Source of the DNA: Rubripirellula amarantea
Lineage (GTDB): Bacteria > Planctomycetota > Planctomycetia > Pirellulales > Pirellulaceae
Direction of reading: 5' to 3'
NCBI RefSeq assembly: GCF_007859865.1
Contig: NZ_SJPI01000001.1
Location: 2,789,406-2,853,405, forward strand
Length of the DNA: 64,000 nucleotides
Shown here: positions 35,172 through 44,457 of the stretch, in pieces
Layout of the letters: every line of letters begins with the position of its first letter
How positions within the stretch are numbered: position 1 is the first letter of the stretch
Position numbers and translations under genes: made by a program
The notes under the pieces: model-generated
What the model was told of the DNA's origin: nothing
The model's input: the letters and a program-made list of their open reading frames with translations, nothing else
Database searches by the model: none

Positions 35172-35969
35172 TTACAGCGTGGCGGTTAGTCTGAGGCCAT
35201 CGTAGGCGAGTTCAATTCCGTTGGGCAATTTGGCCATCGTCTCGCGATAGCCCAAGTCGTGACCAAGGTGCGTCAACAGCGTTCGTTCCGCCTTGACTTC
35301 CTTAGCCACCTCAATCGCCTCGTTGACACTGAAGTGAGTCGGATGAGGATGGTGACGCAGCGCACCGACCACGAACGTCTTCACTCCCTGCAATCGTTCC
35401 AAGGACTCGGGGGGGATTTCGTTGGTGTCCGTGCAATACGCAAAGTCTCCGATCCGAAATCCAAGGACGTCGAAATTAGGTCCATGCTTGAGCGGTATAG
35501 GAATAATTGACGCGCCCAAGATCTCGAATGGATCGTTTTCGTTGATGGAATGAAACTCGAGTTGCGGTCTGGCACCCGGATGCGTCGGTTTCGTTTTGCT
35601 AAACGCGTAGTCGAACGAATGTCGGATTCGTTTCTCGACTTTCGGTTCGCAGTACAACGGGACTGGTGAACCGAGTCGGAACGGAAACAGCCGCACGTCG
35701 TCGAGCCCAAACAAGTGATCAGCATGCTCGTGCGTGAATAGGACCGCGTGGGCGAGCGGAATCTTCTCTCGCAGAAATTGCGTTCGCAAGTCGGGTGGCG
35801 TGTCGATCAACAACGTGCCACCAGGAAGCTCAACGATGATCGCGCATCGCGTGCGGTTGTCGCGAGGGTCGCTGCTTTGGCAAACCGCGCAATCGCACCC
35901 GATCGCAGGGACGCCCACGCTGGTTCCGGTGCCCAGGAAGATCACCGTGGCTGATTGAGATTGAGACAT
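35172..35969 (-). CDS. PhnP-like metallo-beta-lactamase fold hydrolase
   Basis: 265 residues from the ATG at 35969. FLGTGTSVGVPAIGCDCAVC is the family start, with a Cys-rich loop that binds zinc in PhnP. THEHADHLFGLDD carries the metal ligands (HxHxDH), and THLGHDLGY provides a late His. PhnP is a cyclic phosphate phosphodiesterase, but relatives act on other phosphodiesters, and no phn genes are adjacent, so the substrate stays open. Confidence 0.9.
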   Translation of the reverse strand: MSQSQSATVIFLGTGTSVGVPAIGCDCAVCQSSDPRDNRTRCAIIVELPGGTLLIDTPPDLRTQFLREKIPLAHAVLFTHEHADHLFGLDDVRLFPFRLGSPVPLYCEPKVEKRIRHSFDYAFSKTKPTHPGARPQLEFHSINENDPFEILGASIIPIPLKHGPNFDVLGFRIGDFAYCTDTNEIPPESLERLQGVKTFVVGALRHHPHPTHFSVNEAIEVAKEVKAERTLLTHLGHDLGYRETMAKLPNGIELAYDGLRLTATL

Positions 35970-36210
35970 AAGCGTCCAAAGATGCGAAAACTCGGTAGAA
36001 AGCCAGTGTGACGGGTAATTTTCTTGGTGAAAACGCCCCTTGGCCCTCGCCGCCAAATTCTGCGATACTCTCGTCCCCCCAAAGCAAATAGCAATCCAGA
36101 TAACCACCGCCTCGAAAAGGCAAATCACGCGGGTTAAGCGGTGCCCCACGCGTGATTGTTGCCGACCCAGAATTACAAATCACACAACTCAAATCTGGAA
36201 ATCCTTTCCT

Positions 36211-37143
36211 ATGATCAAGAATTTTTCACCTGGTTCGCTGGGCATCAACGGTCGTCAAAGCGAGCTGATCGAATTGGCTCTGACCTACGGTTTCAAGGGC
36301 ATGGACGTCGACATGCAAGAAATGCTTCGCCGCGCCCAGCGTAGCGAAGGCGGCATCGCTGACGCATCAAAATACCTCGACGCTGCTAAGAAGCAGTTCG
36401 ATATCAAGATTGGCGGCTTCGACCTTGGTATCAACCTTGACGCCGATGAAGACGCATTCGTGGCAGCAGTCGGTGCTTTGCATCCCGTTGCCGACCTCGC
36501 CAAGCAACTCGGCGCCGCCCGCGCATACTGCAAGTTGCCAGCGGCTACCGATCGACTTCCCTACCACGAGTACTTCGAAGCTCAAACTGCTCGTTTGCGT
36601 CAAATCGCCGAAGTCCTCGGTGCACGCGACATCAAGCTTGGTATCGGCTTTTCCGCCGGAAAAGAATTGGCCGAAGGCAAAGAGTTCCCGTTCGTTCGCA
36701 ACGTCGAAGGCTTTGTAAGCTTGGTCAAGGGAGTTGGTTCCGGTGCTGGCTTCTACGTCGACACTTGGGACTGGGTTGTCGGTGAAGGCGCGATGGACCA
36801 AATCAGCGAACTTAGCGTTGACCAAATTGTTGCGGTTCGATTGTGCTCGCTGACTCCGGAAGCCGATCCGGCCAAGGCTCAGTCGTTCGAGCGAGTCGTT
36901 CCTGAAGCCGATGGACTGCTCAACCACGTCAAGCTTGTCGCGCACCTTGCATCGATCGGATTCGAAGGTCCCATCAGCCCTGGCGCTCACGGCAAGAGCT
37001 ACAAGGGGCAAACTCGCGAAAGCATCGTGCAAGCGGCGCAAGAGGCGATTGACGGAATCTTCACCGAAGCCGGTTTGGAAGTCGAAGCCTTGCCGAAGGA
37101 CACGATCGAGGACATTCCTTACGATCCCACTCCCGTGATGTAA
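36211..37143 (+). CDS. sugar phosphate isomerase/epimerase family (TIM barrel)
   Basis: 310 residues with an AP-endonuclease-2-like barrel pattern: INGRQSELIELALTYGFKGMDVD, KIGGFDLGI, YVDTWDWVVGEGAM and VAVRLCSL. This superfamily includes xylose-isomerase-like and hexulose-6-phosphate enzymes. The ATG at 36211 matches the expected N-terminus. Codon use looks strong (frequent GGT, AAG, CGT), suggesting good expression. The exact substrate is not evident. It is followed by a clear terminator. Confidence 0.82.
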   Translation: MIKNFSPGSLGINGRQSELIELALTYGFKGMDVDMQEMLRRAQRSEGGIADASKYLDAAKKQFDIKIGGFDLGINLDADEDAFVAAVGALHPVADLAKQLGAARAYCKLPAATDRLPYHEYFEAQTARLRQIAEVLGARDIKLGIGFSAGKELAEGKEFPFVRNVEGFVSLVKGVGSGAGFYVDTWDWVVGEGAMDQISELSVDQIVAVRLCSLTPEADPAKAQSFERVVPEADGLLNHVKLVAHLASIGFEGPISPGAHGKSYKGQTRESIVQAAQEAIDGIFTEAGLEVEALPKDTIEDIPYDPTPVM

Positions 37144-37169
37144 GATTGTTACATCGTTAGAATACGACG

Positions 37170-37198
37170 ACGCCGTCTCATTTGAGGCGGCGTTTTTT
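37170..37198 (+). terminator. rho-independent terminator
   Basis: ACGCCGTCTC (37170-37179), loop ATTT, then GAGGCGGCGT (37184-37193) with one wobble, followed by six T (37193-37198). It lies 26 bp after the isomerase stop and ends its transcript. Confidence 0.85.
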
Positions 37199-37225
37199 CG
37201 TCTCCTCGAGCTTCACCCACATGCC

Positions 37226-37603
37226 ATGACTCGACTCTTCGCCGGAACTGCTTTCGATATCCCACCGACCTGTGATGACTGCGGGAAGCTTCAATCCGAG
37301 TGCATTTGTTCGGCAGAGCAAAAAGCGGCCGCCAAAGCGGCTCGGCAGCGCGATGCTGATCGGCTTTCCCCCGGCGAGCAAAAGGCTCGCGTGAATGTCG
37401 AAAATCGCAAAGGAGGACGAAAAGTTACCGTGGTTACCGGACTGACCGCAAAGGCTAACGACTTGCCCGAACTGCTAACCAAACTGCAAGCTGTCTGTGG
37501 CACTGGCGGAACGGTCAAAGCGAAAGATGACCTGATCGAACTGCAGGGTGACCATGCCGACGTGATCCGCAAAAAGTTGCGCGAGATAGGCTATCGACTA
37601 TAA
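37226..37603 (+). CDS. SUI1/eIF1-like translation factor (YciH family)
   Basis: 125 residues. A small zinc-binding-like start (CDDCGKLQSECIC) and a Lys/Arg-rich linker precede the SUI1 domain (residues about 57-125: VENRKGGRKVTVVTGL, GTVKAKDDLIELQGDH, LREIGYRL). In Escherichia coli YciH can act in start-codon selection in vitro; a role here is by homology. It stands alone, shortly after a terminator. Confidence 0.9.
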   Translation: MTRLFAGTAFDIPPTCDDCGKLQSECICSAEQKAAAKAARQRDADRLSPGEQKARVNVENRKGGRKVTVVTGLTAKANDLPELLTKLQAVCGTGGTVKAKDDLIELQGDHADVIRKKLREIGYRL

Positions 37604-37695
37604 GTGGGAACATCCGAATTCTGGCGGGTGGTTCTGCATGAAGTTTCGCTGCTGCCTACAATGGCGGACTGATTTTCCCTCCACCCCAAGAGACA

Positions 37696-39360
37696 ATGAT
37701 GCCAAACGTCTTCCTCCGATTCGCGTTTCCGTTCCTCGTCGCAGTCTGCATCGCGAGCACCGTTAGTGCTGCTGAGCAGCGACCGCCTAACGTGCTAATG
37801 ATTTGCGTTGATGATCTCAAGCCCACGCTGGGATGTTATGGCGATCAGCATGCGGTGACGCCTAACATCGATGCACTGGCTGCTCGCGGCCTTCGGTTCG
37901 AATCCGCGTACTGTAATCAAGCGGTATGCGCACCGAGTCGCAATGCGTTGATGACGGGGCTGCGTCCTCAGACCATCGGTATTTACGACCTGGGGACAAA
38001 CTTTCGCAAAGCGATCCCCGACGCTACGACGATGACAACTCATTTCATGAACCAAGGCTACCGAGCCGAAGGACTTGGGAAGATTTATCACATCGGCCAA
38101 GGCAACGGCAACGATGCGAAGTCCTGGAGTGTCCCGTGGTGGAGACCGAGAGGGTCTCAATATGTTTCCAAGCAAAACATTGCCAATCACTGGATCGACC
38201 GCATGGGAATGAAACGAGGGCCTGCGACCGAGTCCGTCGACGTTGCCGACGATGCTTATGCGGACGCAAAGATTGCCGCCGAAGCGGTGACGCGACTTGA
38301 GCGCGCTAGCAAGCAGCCCGAGCAACCGTTCTTCTTAGCAGTTGGGTTCGTAAAGCCGCATTTGCCATTTGTTGCACCCAAGAAGTACTGGGACTTGTAT
38401 GACGCAAACGCTCTACCGATGCCGGAGTTTACTGAGGCTCCGGAAAACGCGCCGAAGTTTGCGAAGACGAATTTCGGCGAACTGTTGAATTATTCTGACA
38501 TGCGAGAATTGAAGACGATCGATGAGGCAACCACTCGTCATCTGATTCACGGATACTATGCCGCCACTTCGTACATGGATGCTCAGGCCGGCAAGGTGCT
38601 TGATGCATTAGATCAACTAGGATTGGCCGACAATACGATCGTGGTCTTATGGGGCGATCATGGCTGGCATCTTGGCGACCACGGCATGTGGTGCAAGCAC
38701 ACCAATTACGAACAGGCCACCCGTATACCTTTCATCGTCGCTTCGTCGAAAACAACTGGCACCGAAACACGAGCGATGGTGGAGACGGTCGATGTGTATC
38801 CAACACTATGCGATTTGACTGGCGTCGTTGCCCCAGAAGTTATCGACGGAATAAGTTTCGCCGACGTGGTCACGGGCTCAGCATCGTCGGCCCGCCCTCA
38901 CGTTACCCATGTCTATCCTCGTAACGGCATGATCGGGCGTGCCATCCGAGATTCGCGTTATCGAATGGTTGAGTGGAAGAAGCCGGCTGCAGATGCCGAT
39001 TCTGCAACAATCGAACTCTACGACTATGTTGCGGATCCGCTCGAAACAAAAAACATCGCCAGTGAACAGCCCCAAGTGGTTGATGCGATGCGCGCCTTGC
39101 TTGCCAAACAACCCGAAGCGAAACCCCAGTGGCGCTCGAGCGAGAAATCGGAAAAGAAAGCTAAGCAACCGACCAAGAAAAAAATCGACCGCAACGTTCT
39201 ATTTGATCGTCGGGATGCAGACGGCGACGGGGCACTCACAATGGACGAGTTCTTAACCGGCCAACCCGATCCCAAGGATGCACCGGCACGGTTCCCACGT
39301 TTCGATAAAGACGGCGACGGAAAACTCTCACGAGAGGAATTCGTCATGCCGGGCAAATGA
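37696..39360 (+). CDS. secreted sulfatase (iduronate-2-sulfatase-like) with C-terminal EF-hands
   Basis: 554 residues. Signal peptide FLRFAFPFLVAVCIASTVSA. The sulfatase core has the metal-binding VDD (residues 38-40), the formylglycine motif CAPSR with Cys78, and VLWGDHGWHLGDHG for the late metal ligands. After a Lys-rich linker (KSEKKAKQPTKKK) come two EF-hand loops: DADGDGALTMDEF and DKDGDGKLSREEF, near residues 508 and 538. It should desulfate a marine polysaccharide outside the cytoplasm; the EF-hands suggest calcium-dependent folding or docking. Confidence 0.92.
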   Translation: MMPNVFLRFAFPFLVAVCIASTVSAAEQRPPNVLMICVDDLKPTLGCYGDQHAVTPNIDALAARGLRFESAYCNQAVCAPSRNALMTGLRPQTIGIYDLGTNFRKAIPDATTMTTHFMNQGYRAEGLGKIYHIGQGNGNDAKSWSVPWWRPRGSQYVSKQNIANHWIDRMGMKRGPATESVDVADDAYADAKIAAEAVTRLERASKQPEQPFFLAVGFVKPHLPFVAPKKYWDLYDANALPMPEFTEAPENAPKFAKTNFGELLNYSDMRELKTIDEATTRHLIHGYYAATSYMDAQAGKVLDALDQLGLADNTIVVLWGDHGWHLGDHGMWCKHTNYEQATRIPFIVASSKTTGTETRAMVETVDVYPTLCDLTGVVAPEVIDGISFADVVTGSASSARPHVTHVYPRNGMIGRAIRDSRYRMVEWKKPAADADSATIELYDYVADPLETKNIASEQPQVVDAMRALLAKQPEAKPQWRSSEKSEKKAKQPTKKKIDRNVLFDRRDADGDGALTMDEFLTGQPDPKDAPARFPRFDKDGDGKLSREEFVMPGK

Positions 39361-39367
39361 GTTCGTG

Positions 39368-41392
39368 CTAGCCAACGCGACGGGTGTAGACCCACCATTC
39401 AGTGGCCAGCATTCCAAGGACGGCGACCAGTAACCAACGCCAGTACTCTTGCCGTTCTTCGATGCTGGCGGTCGCCGATGCGACCTGCTCGTACCCCAGT
39501 TCGACGCTGGGAGCAACCTTCAATTCGCTCTCGCCTTGATCGAACAAGTTCACGGCGAACAAGTCCGCTAGCCGGTCACCTTCCTTGATCTGGTAGTTGC
39601 CCGGTTCGCCAGTCTCAACGACCTCGATCATGCCTGATGGTCCAGGTTCAAGCGTGCGAAGTGTCTTGTCGTTGAGCGACAGCTTTGCTGTTGTGACAGC
39701 GCTTTCCAACCGCACTCGAACGGTTTCACCGGGGCGATACGAAGGGGCGCCAGAGGCTTCGGCTGCACCCGCGAGATACCGCAGGACGTTGAGTACGAAC
39801 ACCGGCCATGATCGTTCTGCGTACCAGTTGGTGTTGGTTCCGGAGTCCCCATCATCGTTCGTCGTGATGATTTCAAATCCTAGCACCATGTCTTGGAAAC
39901 CATCGCGAGGAGCCAGCACCAACATTGATCCGATATCAGCACCCACGAGTTCCACCGAACCAGGCGGTCCGTCGATTCCACGCCCACTGAAGATCAGCAG
40001 CGAGAATAATTCTAAGTACTGCATCATCGGATGCGTACGATCAATGTCGACCAGCGCGACGGATGACTTCTCCGTCGACCACGACCAACCTGCCTGTGCC
40101 GCCTCAGAATCCGCAGCATTCTGGTCAGGGTTAGGTACTTCTTTGTTCGGAGGCAACGCTCCGATGAAGAAGGTGTTGGTTGCCGGCATCACCTTGGGCG
40201 AGCAGCGATCGTAGATGATGAGATCGTCCATTCCCGAAACAGCACGAATGCGATACGCATCAGAGTCCAGAAAGTCCGGCGACACAAACTCCGAGTCGCA
40301 AATCTTGGCGGCCTTGGTCGTTTGTAATCCAAGTTCCAGTGGCGTGTTTCCGGGCGTGACGACCAGCACGTTCACGTTTCGCAGCGGTGACAATGCAGCG
40401 TAAGCAATATTGTCCGTGGCGAGATCATCGTCGTAATCAAGTTTTAATTCCAACTGCACCGCTTCGTCGCTTTCGATCGAAAACGACAGGCCCGTCTGCT
40501 CTCCTGCGGCCAGCGACACGGATGATGCGTCTAAGAATTGTCCGTCCATCGAAAGCGTCGCTGAGCTTTCCACGGGCTGCGATCCCAAGTTCATGACGGT
40601 CGCGTAAGCCTGGACCTGTTGAGGATTTTCGAGATTCCGCTCCGCCGAAAACGCTGTAATGGCAAGGTTCTGGGGATCATCCGAGCCGATGCCAACATAG
40701 GTGGGAATCAAGTTTCCAAGATTGAATTCTGTCACCGGTTGAAATCCACCGTCCGAGTAGATGTACAAATCCGCCGGCAACGCTTCGGCCACTTGCACGT
40801 CATTGACGTCGCCCACTTCACTACTGCGACGTGGATTGGCGAGACCATCGGCCGCCTTCAGAGCACCTAGGATGTCGGTTGGGAAGTTCGTCGCTTGCAC
40901 ACGGTCGAGAGCATCTCGCAGGCGTCGCCGATCCGAAGTGAAAGACTGAACGGTGTCAGGTCGATCACTAAACGTCACCAGCATCGCGGTTTCGTCGTCC
41001 GACATTTGCTCAATGCGTTGCCCGATTAGTTTCTTGGCCAGATCCAATCGCGATGCCGCCTCGTCCACATCGGTCGCGTTCATGCTCGCGGACGTATCAA
41101 GCAGGAAAACGGATCGACCCTGCGTCGACGATTCGCCTCGCATCCCCGGGCGAAGTAAAGCCAGCGCCGCCAGCAGTACCGCCGCTAGTTGCAAGAGCAA
41201 CAGCAGGCTACGACGCAACCTCTGCAGCAAACTGTTCACGTGCAGATCTTCGATGGTGCGTGACCATAAAAACGTGCTGGGCACTTCAACCGGTTCGCGG
41301 CGAAGTTTCAAAAAGTACAGCAAGACGATGCCGACCGGAACCGCCGCCATCAGTCCCCATTGCATCGGAGAAAGCGTGGAAATCCAACTCAT
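39368..41392 (-). CDS. BatA-like membrane protein with von Willebrand A domain
   Basis: 674 residues. An N-terminal pair of membrane helices surrounds a BatA region (VPVGIVLLYFLKLRREPVEVPSTF). A VWA domain follows with the MIDAS motif DTSAS (residues 99-103), then long beta-rich segments and a final helix (WRWLLVAVLGMLATEWWVY). It overlaps the upstream DUF58 gene by 4 bp (ATGA). Such DUF58-VWA pairs usually work with a MoxR-type AAA ATPase in metal insertion or envelope stress; the MoxR gene is not in this stretch. Confidence 0.88.
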   Translation of the reverse strand: MSWISTLSPMQWGLMAAVPVGIVLLYFLKLRREPVEVPSTFLWSRTIEDLHVNSLLQRLRRSLLLLLQLAAVLLAALALLRPGMRGESSTQGRSVFLLDTSASMNATDVDEAASRLDLAKKLIGQRIEQMSDDETAMLVTFSDRPDTVQSFTSDRRRLRDALDRVQATNFPTDILGALKAADGLANPRRSSEVGDVNDVQVAEALPADLYIYSDGGFQPVTEFNLGNLIPTYVGIGSDDPQNLAITAFSAERNLENPQQVQAYATVMNLGSQPVESSATLSMDGQFLDASSVSLAAGEQTGLSFSIESDEAVQLELKLDYDDDLATDNIAYAALSPLRNVNVLVVTPGNTPLELGLQTTKAAKICDSEFVSPDFLDSDAYRIRAVSGMDDLIIYDRCSPKVMPATNTFFIGALPPNKEVPNPDQNAADSEAAQAGWSWSTEKSSVALVDIDRTHPMMQYLELFSLLIFSGRGIDGPPGSVELVGADIGSMLVLAPRDGFQDMVLGFEIITTNDDGDSGTNTNWYAERSWPVFVLNVLRYLAGAAEASGAPSYRPGETVRVRLESAVTTAKLSLNDKTLRTLEPGPSGMIEVVETGEPGNYQIKEGDRLADLFAVNLFDQGESELKVAPSVELGYEQVASATASIEERQEYWRWLLVAVLGMLATEWWVYTRRVG

Positions 41393-42279
41393 CGAACCAC
41401 GCCCCTTTCTCGCAAGTACTTTGTCACGATCGTTTCAACGGGAGTGTCGGTGCGAACAGGGATATAGACGATCGAACGTCGAGAACAAAACTGCTTCACG
41501 CTACCAATGAACTGCCGTACCGTGTCGCGGTACTTTTCCAGCACGTAAGCATTGATCGTTATCTCGGCTTCATCTCCATCTTCAATGTCAATCAGTTTTC
41601 GGTCGCCGCGAAGTGGTGGGTCGAGTTCTTCAGGGGACAAAACGTGCATGACGAAAACATCCATTCGTCGGCCAATCAACATCCGCAGCGCCGATTCGTA
41701 GCCGGCTTTGTCCATCAAGTCGCTGATTAGCACTGCAACGCCGGTGCCCGCGGTGCGCAACGAGAACTCTTTGATGCCGTCATGCAAAGAAACATTGTGT
41801 CCGGGTTCGATGGAATCCAGATAGTCCAGCATCTTCAACAGGTTGGATCGCCCGCGAAGTACGGGAGCACGACGTCCCTCGGGACCTAGGGCGGTGACGG
41901 TCACTCGGTCAGCGCGACACATGCCGACGTAACCCAAAGCCGCGGCAAGTTGTTTCGCAACGTGCAGTTTTGTGGGGTCACCGAAGTTCATCGAATCACT
42001 AGCGTCGATCATCGCGAAGAAGTGCAAGTCTTCTTCTTCGAGAAACAACTTCAGGAAAAGCTGATCGAGCCTCGCATACAGGTTCCAGTCGATCATCCTT
42101 AGATCGTCACCGGGAACGTATTGGCGGAAATCGGCAAACTCGACGCTCTCGCCTTTACGTTTGCTTCGACGTTCGCCCTTCATCCGTCCGCGAAAGACTT
42201 TTCGCGAGACGAGTTCGAGGCGTTCGAGTCGACCTAACAGATCAGGGCTAAGCAGCGAGTGACTTTTGGATTTGGGCAT
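41389..42279 (-). CDS. DUF58 domain protein
   Basis: 296 residues. VEFADFRQYVPGDDLRMIDWNLYAR is the DUF58 signature, and the following VWA-like fold holds a MIDAS-type DASDS. DUF58 proteins accompany MoxR ATPases and BatA/BatB membrane partners. It overlaps the downstream VWA gene by 4 bp, so they are translated together. Starts at ATG 42279. Confidence 0.9.
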   Translation of the reverse strand: MPKSKSHSLLSPDLLGRLERLELVSRKVFRGRMKGERRSKRKGESVEFADFRQYVPGDDLRMIDWNLYARLDQLFLKLFLEEEDLHFFAMIDASDSMNFGDPTKLHVAKQLAAALGYVGMCRADRVTVTALGPEGRRAPVLRGRSNLLKMLDYLDSIEPGHNVSLHDGIKEFSLRTAGTGVAVLISDLMDKAGYESALRMLIGRRMDVFVMHVLSPEELDPPLRGDRKLIDIEDGDEAEITINAYVLEKYRDTVRQFIGSVKQFCSRRSIVYIPVRTDTPVETIVTKYLRERGVVR

Positions 42280-42321
42280 GCGTGTAGCTTAGCCGATTGC
42301 TATGAAACGGTGGTGGAGGTT

Positions 42322-43818
42322 TCACTTCCAGGTCAAAGGTAAATGTTTATCGTCCGCAGTCATCTTGCCTGGACCACGAACTCCCGAGCCTTTGCGTTTT
42401 TGCAGCTTGTCGCCAAGGTCAGCACGAGCCAACTCGGCTGCATTTTGAAGTTCCGCTAAAACATCGGGATAGTCGTTAAGCACGTTCGTTGATTCGCTGA
42501 CATCATTGTCGAGGTCATACAACGCAAGTTCAGCCATTTCGTGTTGGTAAGGAATCGGCAAACCGCCCGTGCCGCCGGGATGCCCCTTCGTCGTTCGATA
42601 GCGGTGCGGAAAGACTAGCTTGAACCGTTCATTGCGAACCGCTTGCAGTTGACCACCGCCGTAGTAGCAGTAGAACGCATCGTGCGGCGTCTTGGCTCCT
42701 TCTTCACCGAGCATCAACGGGCGAATGTCTTTTCCGTCAATCTTGTGGTCGGGAAGCCTTGCGTCGATCAGTTTTGCGACCGTCGGTAGGATATCGATCG
42801 AACTGCACAAATCATCGCACGTCGTGCCTGCGGGAATTTTTCCCTTCCACCACATCAACGTGGGTTCACGGTAGCCGCCTTCGAACATCGTGCCTTTACC
42901 TTCACGAAGTGCCCCCGAGGAACCAGCGTGATTGCCATAGCTCAACCAAGGACCGTTATCACTGGTGAAAATAACTAGCGTGTTGCGTTCGATACCCATG
43001 TCTTCGATCGCGTCAAGGATTTGTCCGACGGACCAATCCACTTCCATGACGACGTCGCCAAATAAACCCGCGCCGCTCTTTCCTTCAAAGTCTTTGGAAA
43101 CGTAAAGCGGTACGTGAACCATCGGGTGAGCCAAGTAGAGAAAGAACGGTTTGTCTGCTCGGTTCTTGATGAACTCGACACTACGCCGTGTGAATTCTTG
43201 GGTCATCTCGGCTTGGTGTTCGGGTAGCATGTCATCGTTCACTACTCGCACACCCTTCTTTTGATCGGCCACAATCATCGGCAGTGCAGGCCATGGGATA
43301 TTGGCGTGAGGGTCATTTTGACGTTTCGCAACGGACTCGGGATGCAGTGGCCACATGTCGTTGCTGTAAGGAATGCCGTAGTACTGATCAAATCCATGCT
43401 GAGTCGGTAAGAACTTAGGGTTGTGACCTAGATGCCACTTTCCAAACATTGCCGTGTCGTAGCCTTTGGATTTGCACAGCTCCGCTAGAGTTGTTTCATC
43501 CGGGTTGATACCGATTTGCGAACGTGGGCCAAGTGCGCCCGCGATACCCAGACGCGTGTGATAAGTGCCCGTAAGAAGAGCCGCTCGGGAGGCTGAGCAC
43601 ACAGCGGACGAGACTACAAAGTCGGTAAACTTGCGACCTTCCGCTGCCATCCGATCTAGGTTCGGTGTCGGGTAATCCGTTGCGCCGAATGGTCCGATAT
43701 CGGCGTAGCCCATGTCGTCAATGAAGATCACGACAATGTTGGGTGGCTGTTGTGAATTGGCATCCGCGAGACTCGTCAAAAAGAGAAGTATCGGAAGCAA
43801 AAGAAGTGATCGGATCAT
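42322..43818 (-). CDS. secreted sulfatase (arylsulfatase A-like)
   Basis: 498 residues from the ATG at 43818, which begins a signal peptide (MIRSLLLLPILLFLTSLADA); the upstream open frame is Pro/Arg rich and not needed. Metal site FIDDMGYAD, sulfatase motif CSASR with Cys74 (Ala in place of the usual Pro), FGKWHLGHN, and IFTSDNGPW. It is in the N-acetylgalactosamine-6/arylsulfatase group by overall pattern. Convergent sulfatase genes nearby fit sulfated-polysaccharide use. Confidence 0.92.
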   Translation of the reverse strand: MIRSLLLLPILLFLTSLADANSQQPPNIVVIFIDDMGYADIGPFGATDYPTPNLDRMAAEGRKFTDFVVSSAVCSASRAALLTGTYHTRLGIAGALGPRSQIGINPDETTLAELCKSKGYDTAMFGKWHLGHNPKFLPTQHGFDQYYGIPYSNDMWPLHPESVAKRQNDPHANIPWPALPMIVADQKKGVRVVNDDMLPEHQAEMTQEFTRRSVEFIKNRADKPFFLYLAHPMVHVPLYVSKDFEGKSGAGLFGDVVMEVDWSVGQILDAIEDMGIERNTLVIFTSDNGPWLSYGNHAGSSGALREGKGTMFEGGYREPTLMWWKGKIPAGTTCDDLCSSIDILPTVAKLIDARLPDHKIDGKDIRPLMLGEEGAKTPHDAFYCYYGGGQLQAVRNERFKLVFPHRYRTTKGHPGGTGGLPIPYQHEMAELALYDLDNDVSESTNVLNDYPDVLAELQNAAELARADLGDKLQKRKGSGVRGPGKMTADDKHLPLTWK

Positions 43819-43951
43819 GTTGTGGTTCTTAGCGTGCAGGAGGGACCGTGCGGGAATAACGGTGCGAGTGGGCGGGGGAAGGGGAAAACTCTGCAAGGAA
43901 CGCAGTGAAAGAGAAGCGTAGAAAACTGCGACGAGGTTTCCTCATGATAAT

Positions 43952-44425
43952 TCAGTGATCGAACTCAAACTTGGACACTCCCCGTGCTCCCGTTGGTAAT
44001 TGTCCAGTCACAGCGATGTCTTCGACGTGGTACTTGGTTGGTTCAAACCTCGCGCTACTGCGTTTGTCAGTGAACATGCGTTGGGGGAGTGTCAATGATT
44101 GACGAGGTTCCAAGGGAGCGTTCTGCAGATACAAGTATTGTCCGTTGATATCGACCGTCAGTTTCGCGATCGGGTGGTCCGTCAAATTCTCGACAATCAC
44201 GACATCCGCCAAAACGGCGCCCGCACCGCCCGGTGTTTCGATTGGCTGTCTGCCAAGCGTTACTTTGACGGGCACCGGTGGCCCACCGACACTTTCAGGG
44301 AAAATTGCGTACACGCTCAACCCCACCACCACCATCGCCAACAGACTGGCAATCAGGCCACGACGCGAAAGTCGCAGTGTCGGGGCAATTTTGGGTGCTG
44401 TTGAGGTGCTTTCAGCGTCAGACAT
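43952..44425 (-). CDS. membrane-anchored hypothetical protein of the PqiA/MCE operon
   Basis: 157 residues from the ATG at 44425: a short cytoplasmic tail, one membrane helix (RGLIASLLAMVVVGLSVYAIF), then a beta-rich periplasmic domain (VPVKVTLGRQPIETPGG, ADVVIVENLTDHPIAKLTVDI). It follows the MCE gene by 32 bp and occupies the position of pqiC, but I see no lipobox and no PqiC resemblance. A partner of the MCE system is plausible by context. Confidence 0.7.
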   Translation of the reverse strand: MSDAESTSTAPKIAPTLRLSRRGLIASLLAMVVVGLSVYAIFPESVGGPPVPVKVTLGRQPIETPGGAGAVLADVVIVENLTDHPIAKLTVDINGQYLYLQNAPLEPRQSLTLPQRMFTDKRSSARFEPTKYHVEDIAVTGQLPTGARGVSKFEFDH

Positions 44426-44457
44426 AGAGGTTTCTCGAGCGATGGGAAAAGCTAATT

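Noticed and set aside
36367-37041. 224-codon frame antisense to the TIM-barrel isomerase
   Set aside because: The sense gene has the fold pattern, strong codon bias and its own terminator.
39597-40214. 205-codon frame antisense to the VWA protein
   Set aside because: Ser/Pro-rich reading typical of antisense shadows; no motif.
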